Shown: positions 34,601 to 46,959 of the stretch, one piece after another
How positions within the stretch are numbered: the stretch's first letter is position 1
How the letters are laid out: each line of letters starts with the position of its first letter
Assembly: GCF_014529535.1 (NCBI RefSeq)
Contig: NC_050737.1
Span: 2,078,447 to 2,142,446, forward strand
DNA: 64,000 bases
Reading direction: 5' to 3'
From: Bradysia coprophila
Lineage: Eukaryota; Arthropoda; Insecta; Diptera; Sciaridae
Notes under the pieces: model-generated
Seen by the model: only the letters and a program-made list of their open reading frames with translations
The model's database searches: none
Told to the model about the DNA's origin: nothing
Made by a program: the position numbers and the translations under genes

Positions 34601-36321
34601 TACAAACACTGACGGTTACGGCTACTTAATTATTTCAGATAACAAGACACAGTGTCGTCAAAATTGATGTCAACGACTTACAGATAACAAAAAACTGAAC
34701 CAATTGAAGTATTTGTTTGCTTAGCTTGTTAGCCTAGGGGGATAAAACTAACAATCAATTCTATTGGAATTTGCTGTTCACTCCGTAAGTGCTGTTCTAT
34801 TCCAAAACATACCGCATTGCAGGTCATTTTACCGCTCAGTTTTTGACATATTTATTTGTTATATGACGTCAGCGTTATTTAGTCCAACTGTCTGTTGAAA
34901 ATATTTCAAAGGTTAGCAAAAACAAAAATCATGCGTGCCAGAGAGAAGAATCGTCCTTACTAGCTGGTGGAAACGGAAACTTACTTAAACTAACACCGTG
35001 AAGAGTCATGGATGCATTGATGAGATTTGAGAATTTTTTTAAATTAATACTGTAAATGACCGCAATAATGACCCGTTTTCTCAGATAGGACATTCGACAT
35101 TTTTAACGTTGCGAATTGGCAACGGACTATTAGAATATCTATGAGTAAGTGTTACATAGAAAGCTAAGCATCCATACTTCTTAATTGGAATGGATGCTTT
35201 GGGGAAACGCCTATATTCTGGCGTCTTTTAAGTACTGCATTTTCGTTAATATATTTACGAATCGCCCATATGTAGACTCTAATTTCAGCTGAGTATCCAT
35301 GCCTTTTCAAGGAACTAGACTTCTGATTTTGCACAAAAAAGGCATACTATATGCGCAGTATTCCGACTTTCCCCAGTTTTTTTTTCGACCCCAGTTACAA
35401 ATTCAAAAATTATAGCAGATAACGTTGAAATTTTGAATTTGTTACGAGTGATAACTTTGTAGCTGATGAAGAGATGTACAATATAATATAACATAAATAG
35501 ATGAAAGAACTTGCGTGATCAAGATTCCCTTATCAACAAAAACTTTTATTTGATTGGAATGCTATGACTCTTGAGTTTTTACATAATAAAGGACAAAAAA
35601 TATGCTTATCACGCGGATACGACACAGCTAGAGCTTCTGATTTTAATGGAAACGTTTGTTCTACGATTGATACGTAAAATAAACGTAACGTGGACACCAC
35701 GCGACACACATACACCGATATAACATCTTAGTGTAACGGATACCAACGATAGTATCAGAAGACCCTGGGCCCCAGATCAATGTCATAATGACACATTTTC
35801 TTAATGTAAGCGTCACAGAAAGGAATTGGAGTTTTTTTTGGAGATATTCTATGAATAATACTTGAATCTGCAGATAAGTTGACTACACTGAGCTGAGATA
35901 TACACTAGTCCTGCCCTACTTTGTTACGATCGTAACTCTTAGCATTTCAGATTATAAAAATTGTCGAATACACATAGGCTCTCGCTGTCTATTTTGTTTA
36001 TTGTCTGAAAATTTATTTACTCTCTGAAAATCCAAAAATGCTGAGTTCATGGCACTGCTTTTGTGAAATTGAAAGGAAAAAGTTTTGTAAAGAAATGACT
36101 GAAAACGTTAATCCTATATCATTGGCTATTATTAGTTGAAATTAGGCTGGCTTTCGAAAGTACAGTATTCATTACACACTCAAGATGTCATTGTCAGATA
36201 GGGCATTTTAATTCAATTTAAAACAAAAATTCAAACCGTAAAGGTCGCTTCAGTCATTTGTTGCGCAAAATGCAATTACCGTAAAGCAAACATCGTTACA
36301 GAAATTAATACAATAACTTAC
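31630..36321 (-). other. putative upstream intron or flank of the malic enzyme gene
   Basis: No gene seen. If the exon at 36322-36386 is spliced to an acceptor just before 31629, this stretch is an intron. It contains a TA microsatellite at about 32793-32812 and many short AT-driven open frames without any domain. Confidence 0.4.
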
Positions 36322-36386
36322 GTTCCATTCGTCTCTAGATGAATTGCAGCATTTTTATCCGCACATATTGAACCAGAATTGCCCAT
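36322..36386 (-). CDS. possible alternative first exon of malic enzyme with a myristoylation-type start
   Basis: On the minus strand an ATG at 36386 begins MGNSGSICADKN and ends, after 21 codons plus two bases, at a strong donor GTAAGT. Gly-2 with Ser-6 matches the N-myristoyltransferase consensus. The phase (two bases over) fits an acceptor AAG|TGCT at about 31629. That acceptor would run in frame through Ala-Asn-Thr into the ATG of the malic enzyme first exon, giving a form 26 residues longer. The exon's coding look is clear. Its connection to malic enzyme is inference from position, strand and phase; it could belong to another gene. Confidence 0.45.
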
Positions 36387-39300
36387 TTTACCGTTCGTTG
36401 AGAAATGTTTAGTTAACACAAAACTGATAGAAATTGAAACTATTGACGTTCGAAAAAAAACACAAATCAACTGAAAACGTTATCGATTAACAACCTCAAT
36501 TTTTGGGATTATTATTAATTTAATAACGCATGACACACACACAAAAAAATGAAACCAGTGAAAATCCAGCACAGGTTTTAACACGAAAATTTCAACGATA
36601 TTATGTTCCTCCTGCTATTGGAATAACATATCTTGTGAACAGATCGAACTGAAATGAAACAAAATATTTTACATTATTACGAACATGCTATAAACACGGT
36701 CAATTAACGATCTTTTTTTTATAGAATACAACGAAAAAAAGCAAGAGCAAACAAAGCGCATTCATTTTCAATGACCTTGTGGTTGTACTTGCTAATTATG
36801 CAATAACCGCATGAGACAGTCACAATATTCGTAGACGATTAGTCTGTCTTGTACTACATTGGGATTTCATTTTTTGTCCCCCATTTTTTTATTGAGATAA
36901 TCATCTGTGGAACGTAATTTAAGTTATTCGCCTAGGTGACATTCGGAATAATTTACTCACAATATGAGACTGAGAATTTAGGACTAATATCGATAGACAA
37001 TTTATAAATTCTTCATTGGCAGAATAACAATTTGTCAATTGTTAAATCATCTTTTTGTGAAATTGACACAGAGAGATTTCAACTGATCATTTAATTTATG
37101 GATAGAATTTTTCAAATTAGAGCTTTCTGCTCGTTTGAAATAGTTTTTTTTGCCACTGAGTGATAAATGCGCTTTTAGGTGCTTGATGTGTATATATAGT
37201 GACTCGAAGCCGCTGGCCTAATGTGACAAACACCACATCATGTGTCTAGAAAAGCATTTATCATCCAGTTGAGTTGAGAAAACAGAATTTTTGAATGTAC
37301 TGCAACACAGACACATTATATTCATCGAGATGATGTTTATCAATGTACAATGTACAATAAATGAAGATTTTCAGAAACGATTAGTTCCGCATCGATTTAT
37401 CGAAGGGGTATTCATCTGGTTTATCATTGCGTTGTTCGAAAGATTTTGTAAGAGAAAATTTTATTTTGGTTGAATCGATTTACTGCAGTGTTTACTGCAT
37501 TTGAACTCATTTGCTGCGAGAATTAGCTGCTCCATAAAAATTGAGAAACTGTGTAGAACCAAAGAAATCGATAAGTTAGAAATTTTCATTAAGTATGTAT
37601 GTAAGGCTTTTCTGTAAGCATAATTTGGATTATAGTAGATTTTGCTTCTTTATCCAAACTTGGAACTTTTTATTTTGCCAAGTGTGGCGTTTGCAGGTCG
37701 AGTCGAAGGCGAGGCACACAATGCAAAATAGAAAATTCCAAACAATTACGTAAGTTATCGAGTGCAGGAAATTAAATTTCCAAAAATTCTTACATTTTTC
37801 CATCACTTTTCGTCATTTTATCTAAAAACACAACAGATTACATCGTAAATGTTGTTTTTACCGCCTTTTTAGCTGTTTTTCATGTCTTTGAGCTTAACAG
37901 ATTACTTTGGAATGAGATCTAACAGAAAACAAAATTTAGAAATTTTAAGAATTTTTGTGAAATTTTGGAAATTTTTGGAAATTAAATTCCCTAAAATAGG
38001 CCCTGGGACAGATGTGCAGAATCATAGGCTACTATAAACGAACGATGATCTCGCATTTGTCCCTCTAGTGCAAAACAGTTTATCGATATACCTGTTTCCG
38101 GCGCATAAAAATTTATTAAGAGGCATCGATGCTTACCTTAAATTATAGTCTACATTTGCGTGTCTCGTATTTTATTTTGATATTTAAAAAAAATAGTTTT
38201 GGTTGTACACTCGCGGAATTCTGAAAACTGACACATTTTCAGTTTTGTGTTTTTTCAATGTTTTGTGATTTTTGCATGAAGTTATGTTGCGACAAAAAAA
38301 AAATTACAACGAAGTAGACCATATAAATTTCTCAGCTCGTAAATTTTGAAAATCTGCGCAAAAATTTCTCTATCTTGTTGAAGTTAGTCAAAATAGAACT
38401 TTTTATTCTTGGCAGCTGTTTACTTAACTTGAGTTACTGTTAGGAGCATCTCAAAACTACGTACGGTGTTAGTGGCAGTTCTGTTAAGGTATGACTCGCT
38501 CAGGCTCGGCTTATAATTTTATGTTTCTTCTTCGAAAACTTTATTGAACTTTATACCTCCCAAGAGGTTGTTAGTATATGATGCGGAATATATTGAAAAT
38601 TAAATTTTCCATCACATGAGAGAATCATAGAAGCGCTTCTTAGAAGTCATATCATCTCAAGATCATTCAAATCGACTTTACTGTAGTTGAATCAATTGTT
38701 CACAGACACAAAAGAATACCGAACCATTTCGCTTAATGGTTTCTCCCCATCAAACCATTGCCTTGGCATCAATTTCACACGCCATGCTTCAAATTGTAAT
38801 GTTACAGTCAATCGTTAATTGAAAACCAATCAAATAGATACACCAGAAATGTACAATGTGTACACAAAATGTAGTGTTGAATGAGAATCGAAATTGAATT
38901 GTAAAAACGCGAATAAATTGTAATGTTTGGGTACGCTTGTAACTAAACAACGCATCTTTGGAAATCAATAAGACAAAAAAAAGCATGTCTTTACTGAAGA
39001 GGAACAAAAAACGGTTTAAGCTCTTCGATATTTAGAACTAACCGTGTTTGATGTTTTGAGATAACAAGTTCACGAACTTACAGTTTCACCACATTCAAAT
39101 AGATTTAAATTCCAATTGTTAATTAAAATTGTGAAAAAAAAATGTCCATCACAAAATTAATGCTGGATATTAGAGGCCAATGGCTTAGGTTTGATCGATA
39201 TTCTTTTATTTGTGAAAACAGTACTGCTACATAGCAATCATATAACGTAACTTTAATAAACTAAACTTTCGTGGACATAATGAATACTGAATGTTTTATG

Positions 39301-39538
39301 AAAGGAAATTACACCTGCCGCTTATATGTATGTTTGCTGTGTGTCTATATATCGTTAATGCATGTAGGTAGTCACAGAGCACGTTTCAGTAGTATCCAAA
39401 CGTTCAAGCAATCAAACATCCGAGGAGACTATAGCTTAGTAAAATTGATGTTTTTAGTTGGTGAATACATAAATTCTTTGATCTCACTTCTTGGCTGTGT
39501 AAACTATTCGCTGAGGTCTGCTCAAATAGGATAATATT
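36387..39538. other. intergenic, no gene seen apart from a foldback
   Basis: AT-rich stretch separating the minus-strand malic enzyme region from the plus-strand CFAP97 gene. No supported exon was found. A foldback of family A lies at 37154-37270. Confidence 0.5.
37154..37270. repeat. foldback repeat, family A copy 2
   Basis: The left arm (ACTGAGTGATAAATGCGCTT) and the right arm read back (ACTGGATGATAAATGCTTTT) are inverted copies. Both resemble the arms of 2539-2637, including GATAAATGC...TTTTAG and GATGTGT. The centre differs from copy 1. Confidence 0.55.
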
Positions 39539-40504
39539 ATGCACAAATTGAATTCTAAAGATGCAAACAATGTCGAAGAAGACGAATTGGAAAGTGCATT
39601 TACAGGTCTTTCGTTTAAGGTATTAAACATATAGTAAATTTTACCATGCAGTATCTGTTATATTGCATTTTCGATTGATAAATCGGGGCTTCTAATTTAA
39701 TACGCTATACTATACTGCTTTGTGTATAATTTCCAATCGTAAACGTAAAGCATTTTGAAATTCGAGTCACGATTCGATGTTTTATTACTGAAAATTGCCG
39801 TCACCTGAAAGCAATTAAATGTTAATGGTAAGCGCTCCGATTAATTGCGTGAAACTGGTTGCGTTTTGATTTAAGATAGGGATCAGTAATTGACCTACGT
39901 ATGTTCCTCCAAGTAACTTACAAATTTGTACGAAAATACTGTGCCCAAATTTTCTATTTTCAATATTGCAGGAAGAAATTCGTGAAGAAAACAGCTCAAT
40001 CAACGAAGAAAGTTACGCAAATGAAACATTTAGTAGCAGTTCTTCGAATGGAGATAGAGTCCTGAGTAGTCCACCAAGTGAATACGACGAGCGAAACCGA
40101 TTGTTTCACCTGAACTTCATAAGACGCTTAGTGAAAGACGTATCACCGATTCCAAAGAAGTTGGTTAACTTTAATGGCGATACTTAAAGATATTGTAACA
40201 AATTCCAGCAAATTTCAGATACAAAAATGGTACCCGAGCAAGTTTAAGTTTTTCCAATGATCAAATGCGAGATATTGAAAGGTCGAATCGAATTCTTTTG
40301 AGTAAGATACTATCTCAGCAGCCATCCAGTCATATACCGAGTGTACGGCGGAATGATCAGTTTGCGGACCCGATAAAGGAGAATGTAAAAAGAGTTTCTA
40401 GCGCTACTGTCAATCGTCGAAGGAAGCAAGTGGAAATTGATGCTCACAATCAACTTTTGAAACGAAAAATTGAGAAAATTGCTAGACGAAAATCAACAAA
40501 TTGA
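39539..40504 (+). CDS. CFAP97/hemingway-family small protein
   Basis: Three exons, 39539-39619, 39972-40159 and 40219-40504, join to 184 residues. The C-terminal half carries the CFAP97 (KIAA1430) signature. It has a motif of the form NDQMRDIERSNRILLSKIL, where family members have IExENxxLLxxI, and later SATVNRRRKQVEIDAHNQLL with a basic tail. The N-terminal half is acidic and Ser-rich (EEDELESAF, FSSSSSNGD). Family members act in cilia or sperm flagella; Drosophila hemingway is needed for sperm axonemes. The second donor is unusual (AA|GTTGGT) but is the choice that keeps the phase and yields PKKYKNGTRASLS. AATAAA at 40546-40551 closes the gene. The family call is from the motif; the exact orthologue is not known. 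Confidence 0.75.
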
Positions 40505-40545
40505 TTGTACAACTTTGGGTTTTGTGTTTTTACTGAGACATTTTT

Positions 40546-40551
40546 AATAAA
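40546..40551 (+). terminator. polyadenylation signal of the CFAP97-like gene
   Basis: AATAAA 42 bp after the stop codon. Confidence 0.65.
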
Positions 40552-42810
40552 GAATATCTATCAGGTGTGTGACTTGTATGAATGTTGTTTTGTTAGCACA
40601 GTAATACTATGTCACAACGAAGGTCACAACTTATCTTAAATTGAGGTTCTTTGTTTATCTTAGCACAGCTCTGCTTCTAGCATGAACATAAGAAATATTT
40701 GTACGTTGGAAAAATGAGTGTTCGTGCTAGAAGAAGTACTATGATCTTAGAGAAGTAATACGAAATTTCAATGACTGATCGGGTGCTTCTGTTTTATGCT
40801 TCCTAAGGAAAGCTTACTATGACGTAACATAAATCATTATACACAAACGAAAGTCAGTTCTAGACATTCAACCGAAATGTGATCAAGGATTTGACGCGAA
40901 CGTAAAACAAAAGCTACACAAAGAGGAAATTGAGGAGACATTAAGTCTGCAACTAACGAGATTACCACGAAAAATGTTGAATTGAGACAGGTGCGACAGG
41001 TTCGACAGGTTTGTAAGCCCCAAAAGTTCCATGCGAAGTTAGTTTTGAATTTCATAGTTTGAGCAAGAATTAGTTTCAACACGCATTTAAAGTAGTAAAA
41101 GTTCATCAGTGTTTAAAACTGTTAAGCTGATAGATCAACCAGGTATCCTAAACAATTATGGTTAAACAATTTGTCTCGGACCCGGGCAAATATTCATATA
41201 AAATAGTTTGTCAGCCAAAAGAAAATCCTCCAGAATTTTACGAAAGAAAATCCACAAAATCATAGAAAATCCTTTAAGATCAAATAAAAAAAGAAAGTCC
41301 TTGAACACGGCAGAGTAAAAGTAAACCAGGCAGGAGCGCTTGTTTGACTAGGGACCTGAATAATCTAGTAGCCCTATGTTTTTTGCGAATTAAATTTTTC
41401 AACTTATGTCAGTGTTCATTTGAGTTCATTTTCATACAGGTCCCTCATTTGACGTTTCAATAATGAACCGCTCCTGCCAGGTTTACTTTTACTCTGCCGT
41501 GCCTTGAAAAATGAAACAAAGCTCCTGAAAAACCATATACAATCAGTAAAAAATCCTCTGAAAATCCCCAGGGTATTTTGGAAAATCCTTTGTCAACGAA
41601 ATATACAAATATATGCCCCATGCTCAGGCCCCTTTTCCATCCCGTTTAGTTCCAGCGAATACGGATATTCGCTTAAAAAATTTCTTGTAGACTGAATGCG
41701 AAGTTTTTGAAGCCTTTTGTAAATAAAATGACTTACGTCAAGGCAGCTGCCTTGCCTGGGTTCAAAAGGCTGAAAATCTTAAAATACTATTAAAGTTTTA
41801 CGATCAGTAAGTGAACGACTAGAAAATAAAGCAAAACAGGATGGTAGAGACGAACATGACCTTTGGAAAGTGTATACTGCATTGTACTTCTTAGATGATG
41901 GAAATTTTTAATTGCTTGTCATATCCGAACATTTTTATGTTTCATATGAAAAATAAACTTTAAGACAAAAAAAAAACTCATCGGCAAATGTACCGGCAAA
42001 TTCAAACTGTACCTACGAATGTTGAAAATGTTCTTACCCTTGCTGCTGGGCTTCCCAAACCATTCATCTAAATTATAAGCATTGTACATGACACCAAATT
42101 TTCGTCACCAGTCAGAAAACGGAGCAGATTCATTTTCTTCTTCTGACTGACCTATCTTTATTCCTTTAACATTTGTATGAAATGACAGCGAGTGTACCAT
42201 AATACATTGTATTCGATTTGTAAACATTTTACATTCTATTCATTCGCAAATTGCAATGTTGCACACACAACCAAACAGATGAGAAAGATTCGTTCTACAA
42301 AACGTATTCACTGACAGATTCGTTGAAGATTTCATTGTAGTTACTTATATAGTGCATTTCGTTCAACAGTCTTTTTCTCTTGGTTGTACATGTTTCGAAC
42401 CAATCAACGACATAGCAACGACAATCATTTGACAGTTGATAAGGAAAAAAAAACTGAATTTATTATGAAAGTGCGGGTTCCACGAGAATTTAATAATAAA
42501 ACGACACTGATTCTGGCTTTCGTTTAGCTGCCACAGCATTTTTCGTTCGATTTCGATTCTAAAAAAAGATCAATCGATTCGCGAGACCGGAAACTCAAGA
42601 TACTGTTTTCGTTTGATGTTGATCTAGTAAATGTGTTATTAAGAATGTAAGGTAGGGCGAGAAATATCGATCTTTTTATACATAATTAACCTACAACGAA
42701 TTTGTATTGAAAAATGTTCGAATTCAATTGAAAATTTCGTGCTTTTAGTCAAACCAATCCGATAATGTTGAACTAATGGCATAGCGACTGACAAATCTCG
42801 CCCGATTGCA
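40552..42810. other. intergenic region upstream of Patj
   Basis: No gene seen apart from the MITE at 41306-41501. It may contain 5' UTR or N-terminal exons of the Patj gene, but an L27-coding exon was not recognised. A partial inverted repeat (CTTCTAGCATGAAC / GTTCGTGCTAGAAG) lies near 40670-40735. Confidence 0.4.
41306..41501. mobile_element. 196-bp MITE derived from the hAT element at 24.6-25.2 kb
   Basis: The terminal inverted repeats match 32 of 33 bp (CACGGCAGAGTAAAAGTAAA then CC[A/T]GGCAGGAGCG). A 7-bp direct repeat CCTTGAA sits exactly at both borders (41299-41305 and 41502-41508). The left about 64 bp, read inversely, are nearly identical to 25104-25167, the 3' end of the decayed transposase relic. 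It has no coding sequence. The duplication length of 7 is one short of the usual hAT 8, so one flanking base may have mutated. Confidence 0.85.
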
Positions 42811-45800
42811 ATGGTTTTGAGTACAGAATGGTCACAAGTTGAAGTGATTGATCTGGTCAACGATGGCAATGGACTTGGTTTCATGTTGGTAGGTGGCAAG
42901 AGTACTGGTGTTGTCATCAAGGCATTGATACCCGGTGGTGTAGCCGAACGAGATGGACGATTGAATTGTGGAGATCATGTCCTACAAATCGGAGATGTGA
43001 ATCTACGAGGATTTTGTTCGGAACAGGTAGCTACCGTTCTCCGACAAAGCGGAACACAAGTTCGTATCATTGTTGCTAGACCTGTCGAACCGACTGCTCC
43101 AGATTATCAAACACTTGCTAGCCATGCACCCATCATACCAACAAAACTATTAACTGATCCCGAAGAATTGGAACGACAGCTAATTCAAACAGCAGCATTC
43201 ACTGGTTCGTTTATTGCTGCTACCATAACCGACCAGTTAATATCGCCGCATAGTGCTGATGTTTCAATCGTTGATGGGATATTATCCCAACGGAACAGTA
43301 TGGCATTGGTGTCACCGTGTTCGTTAAATATTCCCTCGATAGTAACAAATTATATGGATCTGCCGGAAACGGAAACATATGAAGTGGAACTGCGCAAAAA
43401 TGTTTACGGACTGGGCATTACAGTGGCTGGTTATGTGTGCGAAGAGGAAGATCTCTCTGGCATATTTGTGAAGAGTATCATCGAAGGAAGTGCAGCGGAA
43501 ACGAGTCAGAAAATTCAAATAAACGACCGAATCGTTGCTGTAGATGGTCGATCACTTTCTGGCGTTACCAATCATCAAGCAGTTGAAATTTTACGGAACA
43601 CAGATATTCGGGTTAAATTAACATTGGAACGGTTCCTACGCGGAAGAAAGTACGAACATCTACAAGTGGCCTTAACGGACGCGAAGGAAAGTCGACATCA
43701 ATCTCTACCACCAAGTCCATCTATTGCAACATTAACATGGGTATGAAGTCGATCTCCTTTGTCCTTCCGAGTATATAGTCAGCCAATAAAACAATTTCCC
43801 GTTTTCAGGTACCTGCAAAATCAGACATTGAATCGTTGGTTACGGAAGACAGTGGAGATTGTCAAATTGACATTGAACTTGAATCCCATACCACCATCGA
43901 TTCAAATATATTCGGCCACGAAAACGGTAACGGTGATAGTGAGTTCAACAGTTCGAAGGAAACAACACCAACACCAACACCAAGCATCGATTCGATGACA
44001 GCTGCATGGGTGCAAGAATATCCAGCAAGTAAAATCCTTGTAGCCGAATTCAATAAACTGGCAGGACTGGGAATCAGTTTGGAGGGAACAGTGGACGTTG
44101 AAGATGGCATTGAAAAACGGCCGCATCATTTCATTCGATCGATACTTGACGATGGACCAGTTGGACTACTAGTAAGTTATATCTCAATGTTGTTGTTAGT
44201 TAGTGGTACTTTTTGTCGGGTCTAACCATTTGCAAATCTTATTGTGGTGACTGGTTTAATAACCGAAAGATTAGACGTCGGGAAAATAACAAGGTTTTTG
44301 GATCGGTGTAAAAATTCCGTTTGATTTTTTCATAACCTGGGTGTGAAGTGTCATTTTTACGTCTGGGCGCACGATTGAAATTGGTTCTAAACCAAATAGT
44401 TCTGATTCATCTTCATTAATGTTACAGATTTCAAGACATTTAATTACGAACACTTTCATGCACCGAGATGAGCCGAAGAACTCTCAAGATTGAATTTTGC
44501 TGGAAATCAGTGTAAGAGATGAAGATTTAATAAATTATCTAGCAAGAGCGGTCACTGATTTTATAATGTCTTACTCGAGTCGTACTTAGATTTATCACGG
44601 TATAAATTCAGACAGATAAGAAAATTGAAAATTACATTTCATTGTTAGGCTAATTGAGATTTTCTTGCGATTTCGACCTGGCTGAGTGGAACGCCTATGC
44701 CAAATAGAAAACGTGAAGCAAAAACACCTTTTATTTTCTTGCGGCCAGAAAATGCGTCATTAAAAACCTGTTTTTCGCATTTTCTGGGCGCAAGACAACA
44801 AAGCACCGTGTCTCACTGTCGCCTTCGGCTCGAAATACAACCTTCCCAGCACTGCTTCGAGATACTCAAGGATTTTTTGTAACGATCACTAGTGAATGAG
44901 ATGACTCTCTGCTCTAACAAAAGTCCTACAGATTTCAAGCAATTTCAAAACGAAATTTCGTTCATCACGGGACTCGTCATGGATTTGCGATCGGAATGAA
45001 GGAAGATTGTAGTTTTATCGTTCCATTGGTTCAACGGAAACTGATTGTATTCCCAGGGCGAGAGTTTAGTTTTCTTTTGTTAACGGTAGTCGTAACGGTA
45101 TTGTATTTGAAGCGTTTCGTTACTTTGTTTTCTGCCTCACAACCGATTTTAAACCTTTCTCACTCACTTCAGTCGAAAATTGCTCCCAATTCGTGATTTT
45201 CAAGCAACCCAATTTCTCAAAACGAATTAATTTATTGAAAAATTTGAAATAGAGGAAATTTAATGATAAACCAAAAAAGTGTAAAAAATAAATCGGCAAA
45301 ATTCAGTTCATAACCGTAATACGACTAGTATCCGTGCATTTCCAGCAAATCTTCACTGCAATCGCTACAGTAGCTCCATGGAATATGATGAATACACCGC
45401 TCGCTGTCCGAATCCGTTTCATTCCATTTCATGGCAATCATCATCTGCCTTAACATATCTTCTTCTCTAGTGTCGTACCGTTGGTTCGTTCGAAACGTAT
45501 CGTAACCTTCGTATCCGCTTAAACCATTCTTCCACGTAACGGCAAAATGATCCGGAAACTCGTTGACCAATTTCGTTTGGATCTGATTGCTAAGATCTTT
45601 AAACAACATCGGAGCACATCTGGCATGAATATCGTTTTTGGCATTCGTTTCGGTCGGATTCCAATACAGAGTCCATGTACCGTGACCATTACCTTTGGAT
45701 ATGTGATCTCTGATGCAATGGTATGTGAATGAAGCAAATACATTGTTAACGGGAATGTTATCTTTGTTTAATTGCGCCCATTTGACTGAACCTTCTGTTG

Positions 45801-46959
45801 GATCCATTATGGAAAGTTCGGACTCGAATTCCTGACGAAGTTTATGCACAAATTGCTGATATTTCGGAACGTCCAAAGTCTCTCGATTTTGATATTTAAA
45901 CGAAAAAATCCATTCTCCACCCATGATACAGGAACAAAGGCTGACGATTGTTGGTAGATTTTCGGTGAAGGTGACGTGTAAGGTTAATGTATATAATTAG
46001 ATGTCCTTATCGGTAGTAACTAAAGTTTGTGTCCAGCACTATATTTTCGAAGGTTTTAGCTTTAAAAATGTACAAATTCGCAGATGCTTGATGCTTTGCC
46101 GACTGTACGTACAAGACTGATGCGGTGTCGTAATTTATGTCTACTTCGTTACTTTGTTCTTAAAAAGAGGGGATGAAGAGCCGTCGTATCTCCCTGCCTA
46201 TAGGAAATGTTTTAGCGTCCATTGATTTGATATTCAATTAACGTTTTCGACTCAACGATCAATTTGTTGACAATTTTCGTCTCTTTAATATTTTAGGGTA
46301 GCCTCAAGCCAGGTGACGAAATCCTACAAGTGAACGAACACAAACTGCAAGGTTTGAAGCATACGGATGTCGTTAAAATTCTGAAGGAACTGCCGAATGA
46401 AGTAAAAATGATATGTGCTCGTGGGCCGAACGCACCGACTGTGATAAATACTTCACAAAATGTGGAAGCTTTCGAAAGTAGAAGTATATTACCCGGTGGT
46501 CATATGTCCTTGCAAGGCCTGTTACTAACTAAAGCTCAATCAGAAAGTTCAATATATACATCGAGTACAGCTACGATAACCGATCAACAACGATCCAAAT
46601 CCGTTGAACAAGTGTCCGGATTAGCATTATGGAGCAGTGAGGTGGTGTACATTGATATTGAGAAAACGGAGCGCGGTTTCGGGTTTTCTATACTCGACTA
46701 TCAAGATCCATTGGATCCGGAAGGAACGGTTATTGTTGTGCGTGGCTTAATATCTGGTGGTGCGGCTGAAACGACGTGTTTACTATTTCCGGGTGACAGG
46801 CTGATATCGGTTGCTGAACACAATCTACAGGGTCTGACGTTAGATGAATCGGTGGCAATATTGAAAGGTATGCCACTTGGCATGGTTCGCATTGGTTTGT
46901 GCAGGCCACTATCTTCATCGGATGAAAATAACATTGCATCGCCAGAAACACCCACATAA
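42811..46959 (+). CDS. Patj: Patj-like scaffold with four PDZ domains (Crumbs complex)
   Basis: Exons 42811-43740, 43809-44171 and 46297-46959 join in phase to 651 residues. PDZ1 is at about 10-93 (carboxylate loop GLGF), PDZ2 at about 190-282 (GLGI), PDZ3 at about 385-470 (GLGI) and PDZ4 at about 546-637 (GFGF). Each has the usual GD-IL-V/I-G/N-x-L core, such as GDHVLQIGDVNLRG and GDEILQVNEHKLQG. Four PDZ domains with this spacing, starting with EWSQVEVIDLVNDGNGLGF, fit insect Patj, which binds Stardust/Pals1 and supports apical polarity. The N-terminal L27 domain of Patj is not in the visible exons. Either it lies in an upstream exon joined at the acceptor TACAG just after 42826, or the ATG at 42811 is the true start. 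The 2.1-kb intron interrupts PDZ3 and holds an antisense gene. Confidence 0.88.
45325..45924 (-). CDS. unrecognised 199-residue intronless gene nested in a Patj intron
   Basis: An uninterrupted minus-strand frame of 199 codons starts MGGEWIFSFKYQNRETLD and ends EDLLEMHGY. It is rich in Trp, Tyr, His and acidic residues (GHGTWTLYWNPTE, WKNGLSGYEGYDTF) and has a Cys/His-rich tail (CIHHIPWSYCSDCSEDLL) that could bind a metal. The length in a region where stops are frequent, the normal composition and an AATAAA at 45231-45236 support a real gene. There is no signal peptide or membrane segment. I do not recognise a family. It lies wholly inside the 44172-46296 intron of Patj in the opposite direction. 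A retrotransposed or intron-born gene is possible; so is a conserved insect gene I cannot name. Confidence 0.75.
   Translation of the reverse strand: MGGEWIFSFKYQNRETLDVPKYQQFVHKLRQEFESELSIMDPTEGSVKWAQLNKDNIPVNNVFASFTYHCIRDHISKGNGHGTWTLYWNPTETNAKNDIHARCAPMLFKDLSNQIQTKLVNEFPDHFAVTWKNGLSGYEGYDTFRTNQRYDTREEDMLRQMMIAMKWNETDSDSERCIHHIPWSYCSDCSEDLLEMHGY

Noticed and set aside
44737-44793. hairpin CTTGCGGCCAGAAAATGCG with its near complement
   Set aside because: Short arms inside the Patj intron with no second copy or target duplication seen. Not enough to call an element.
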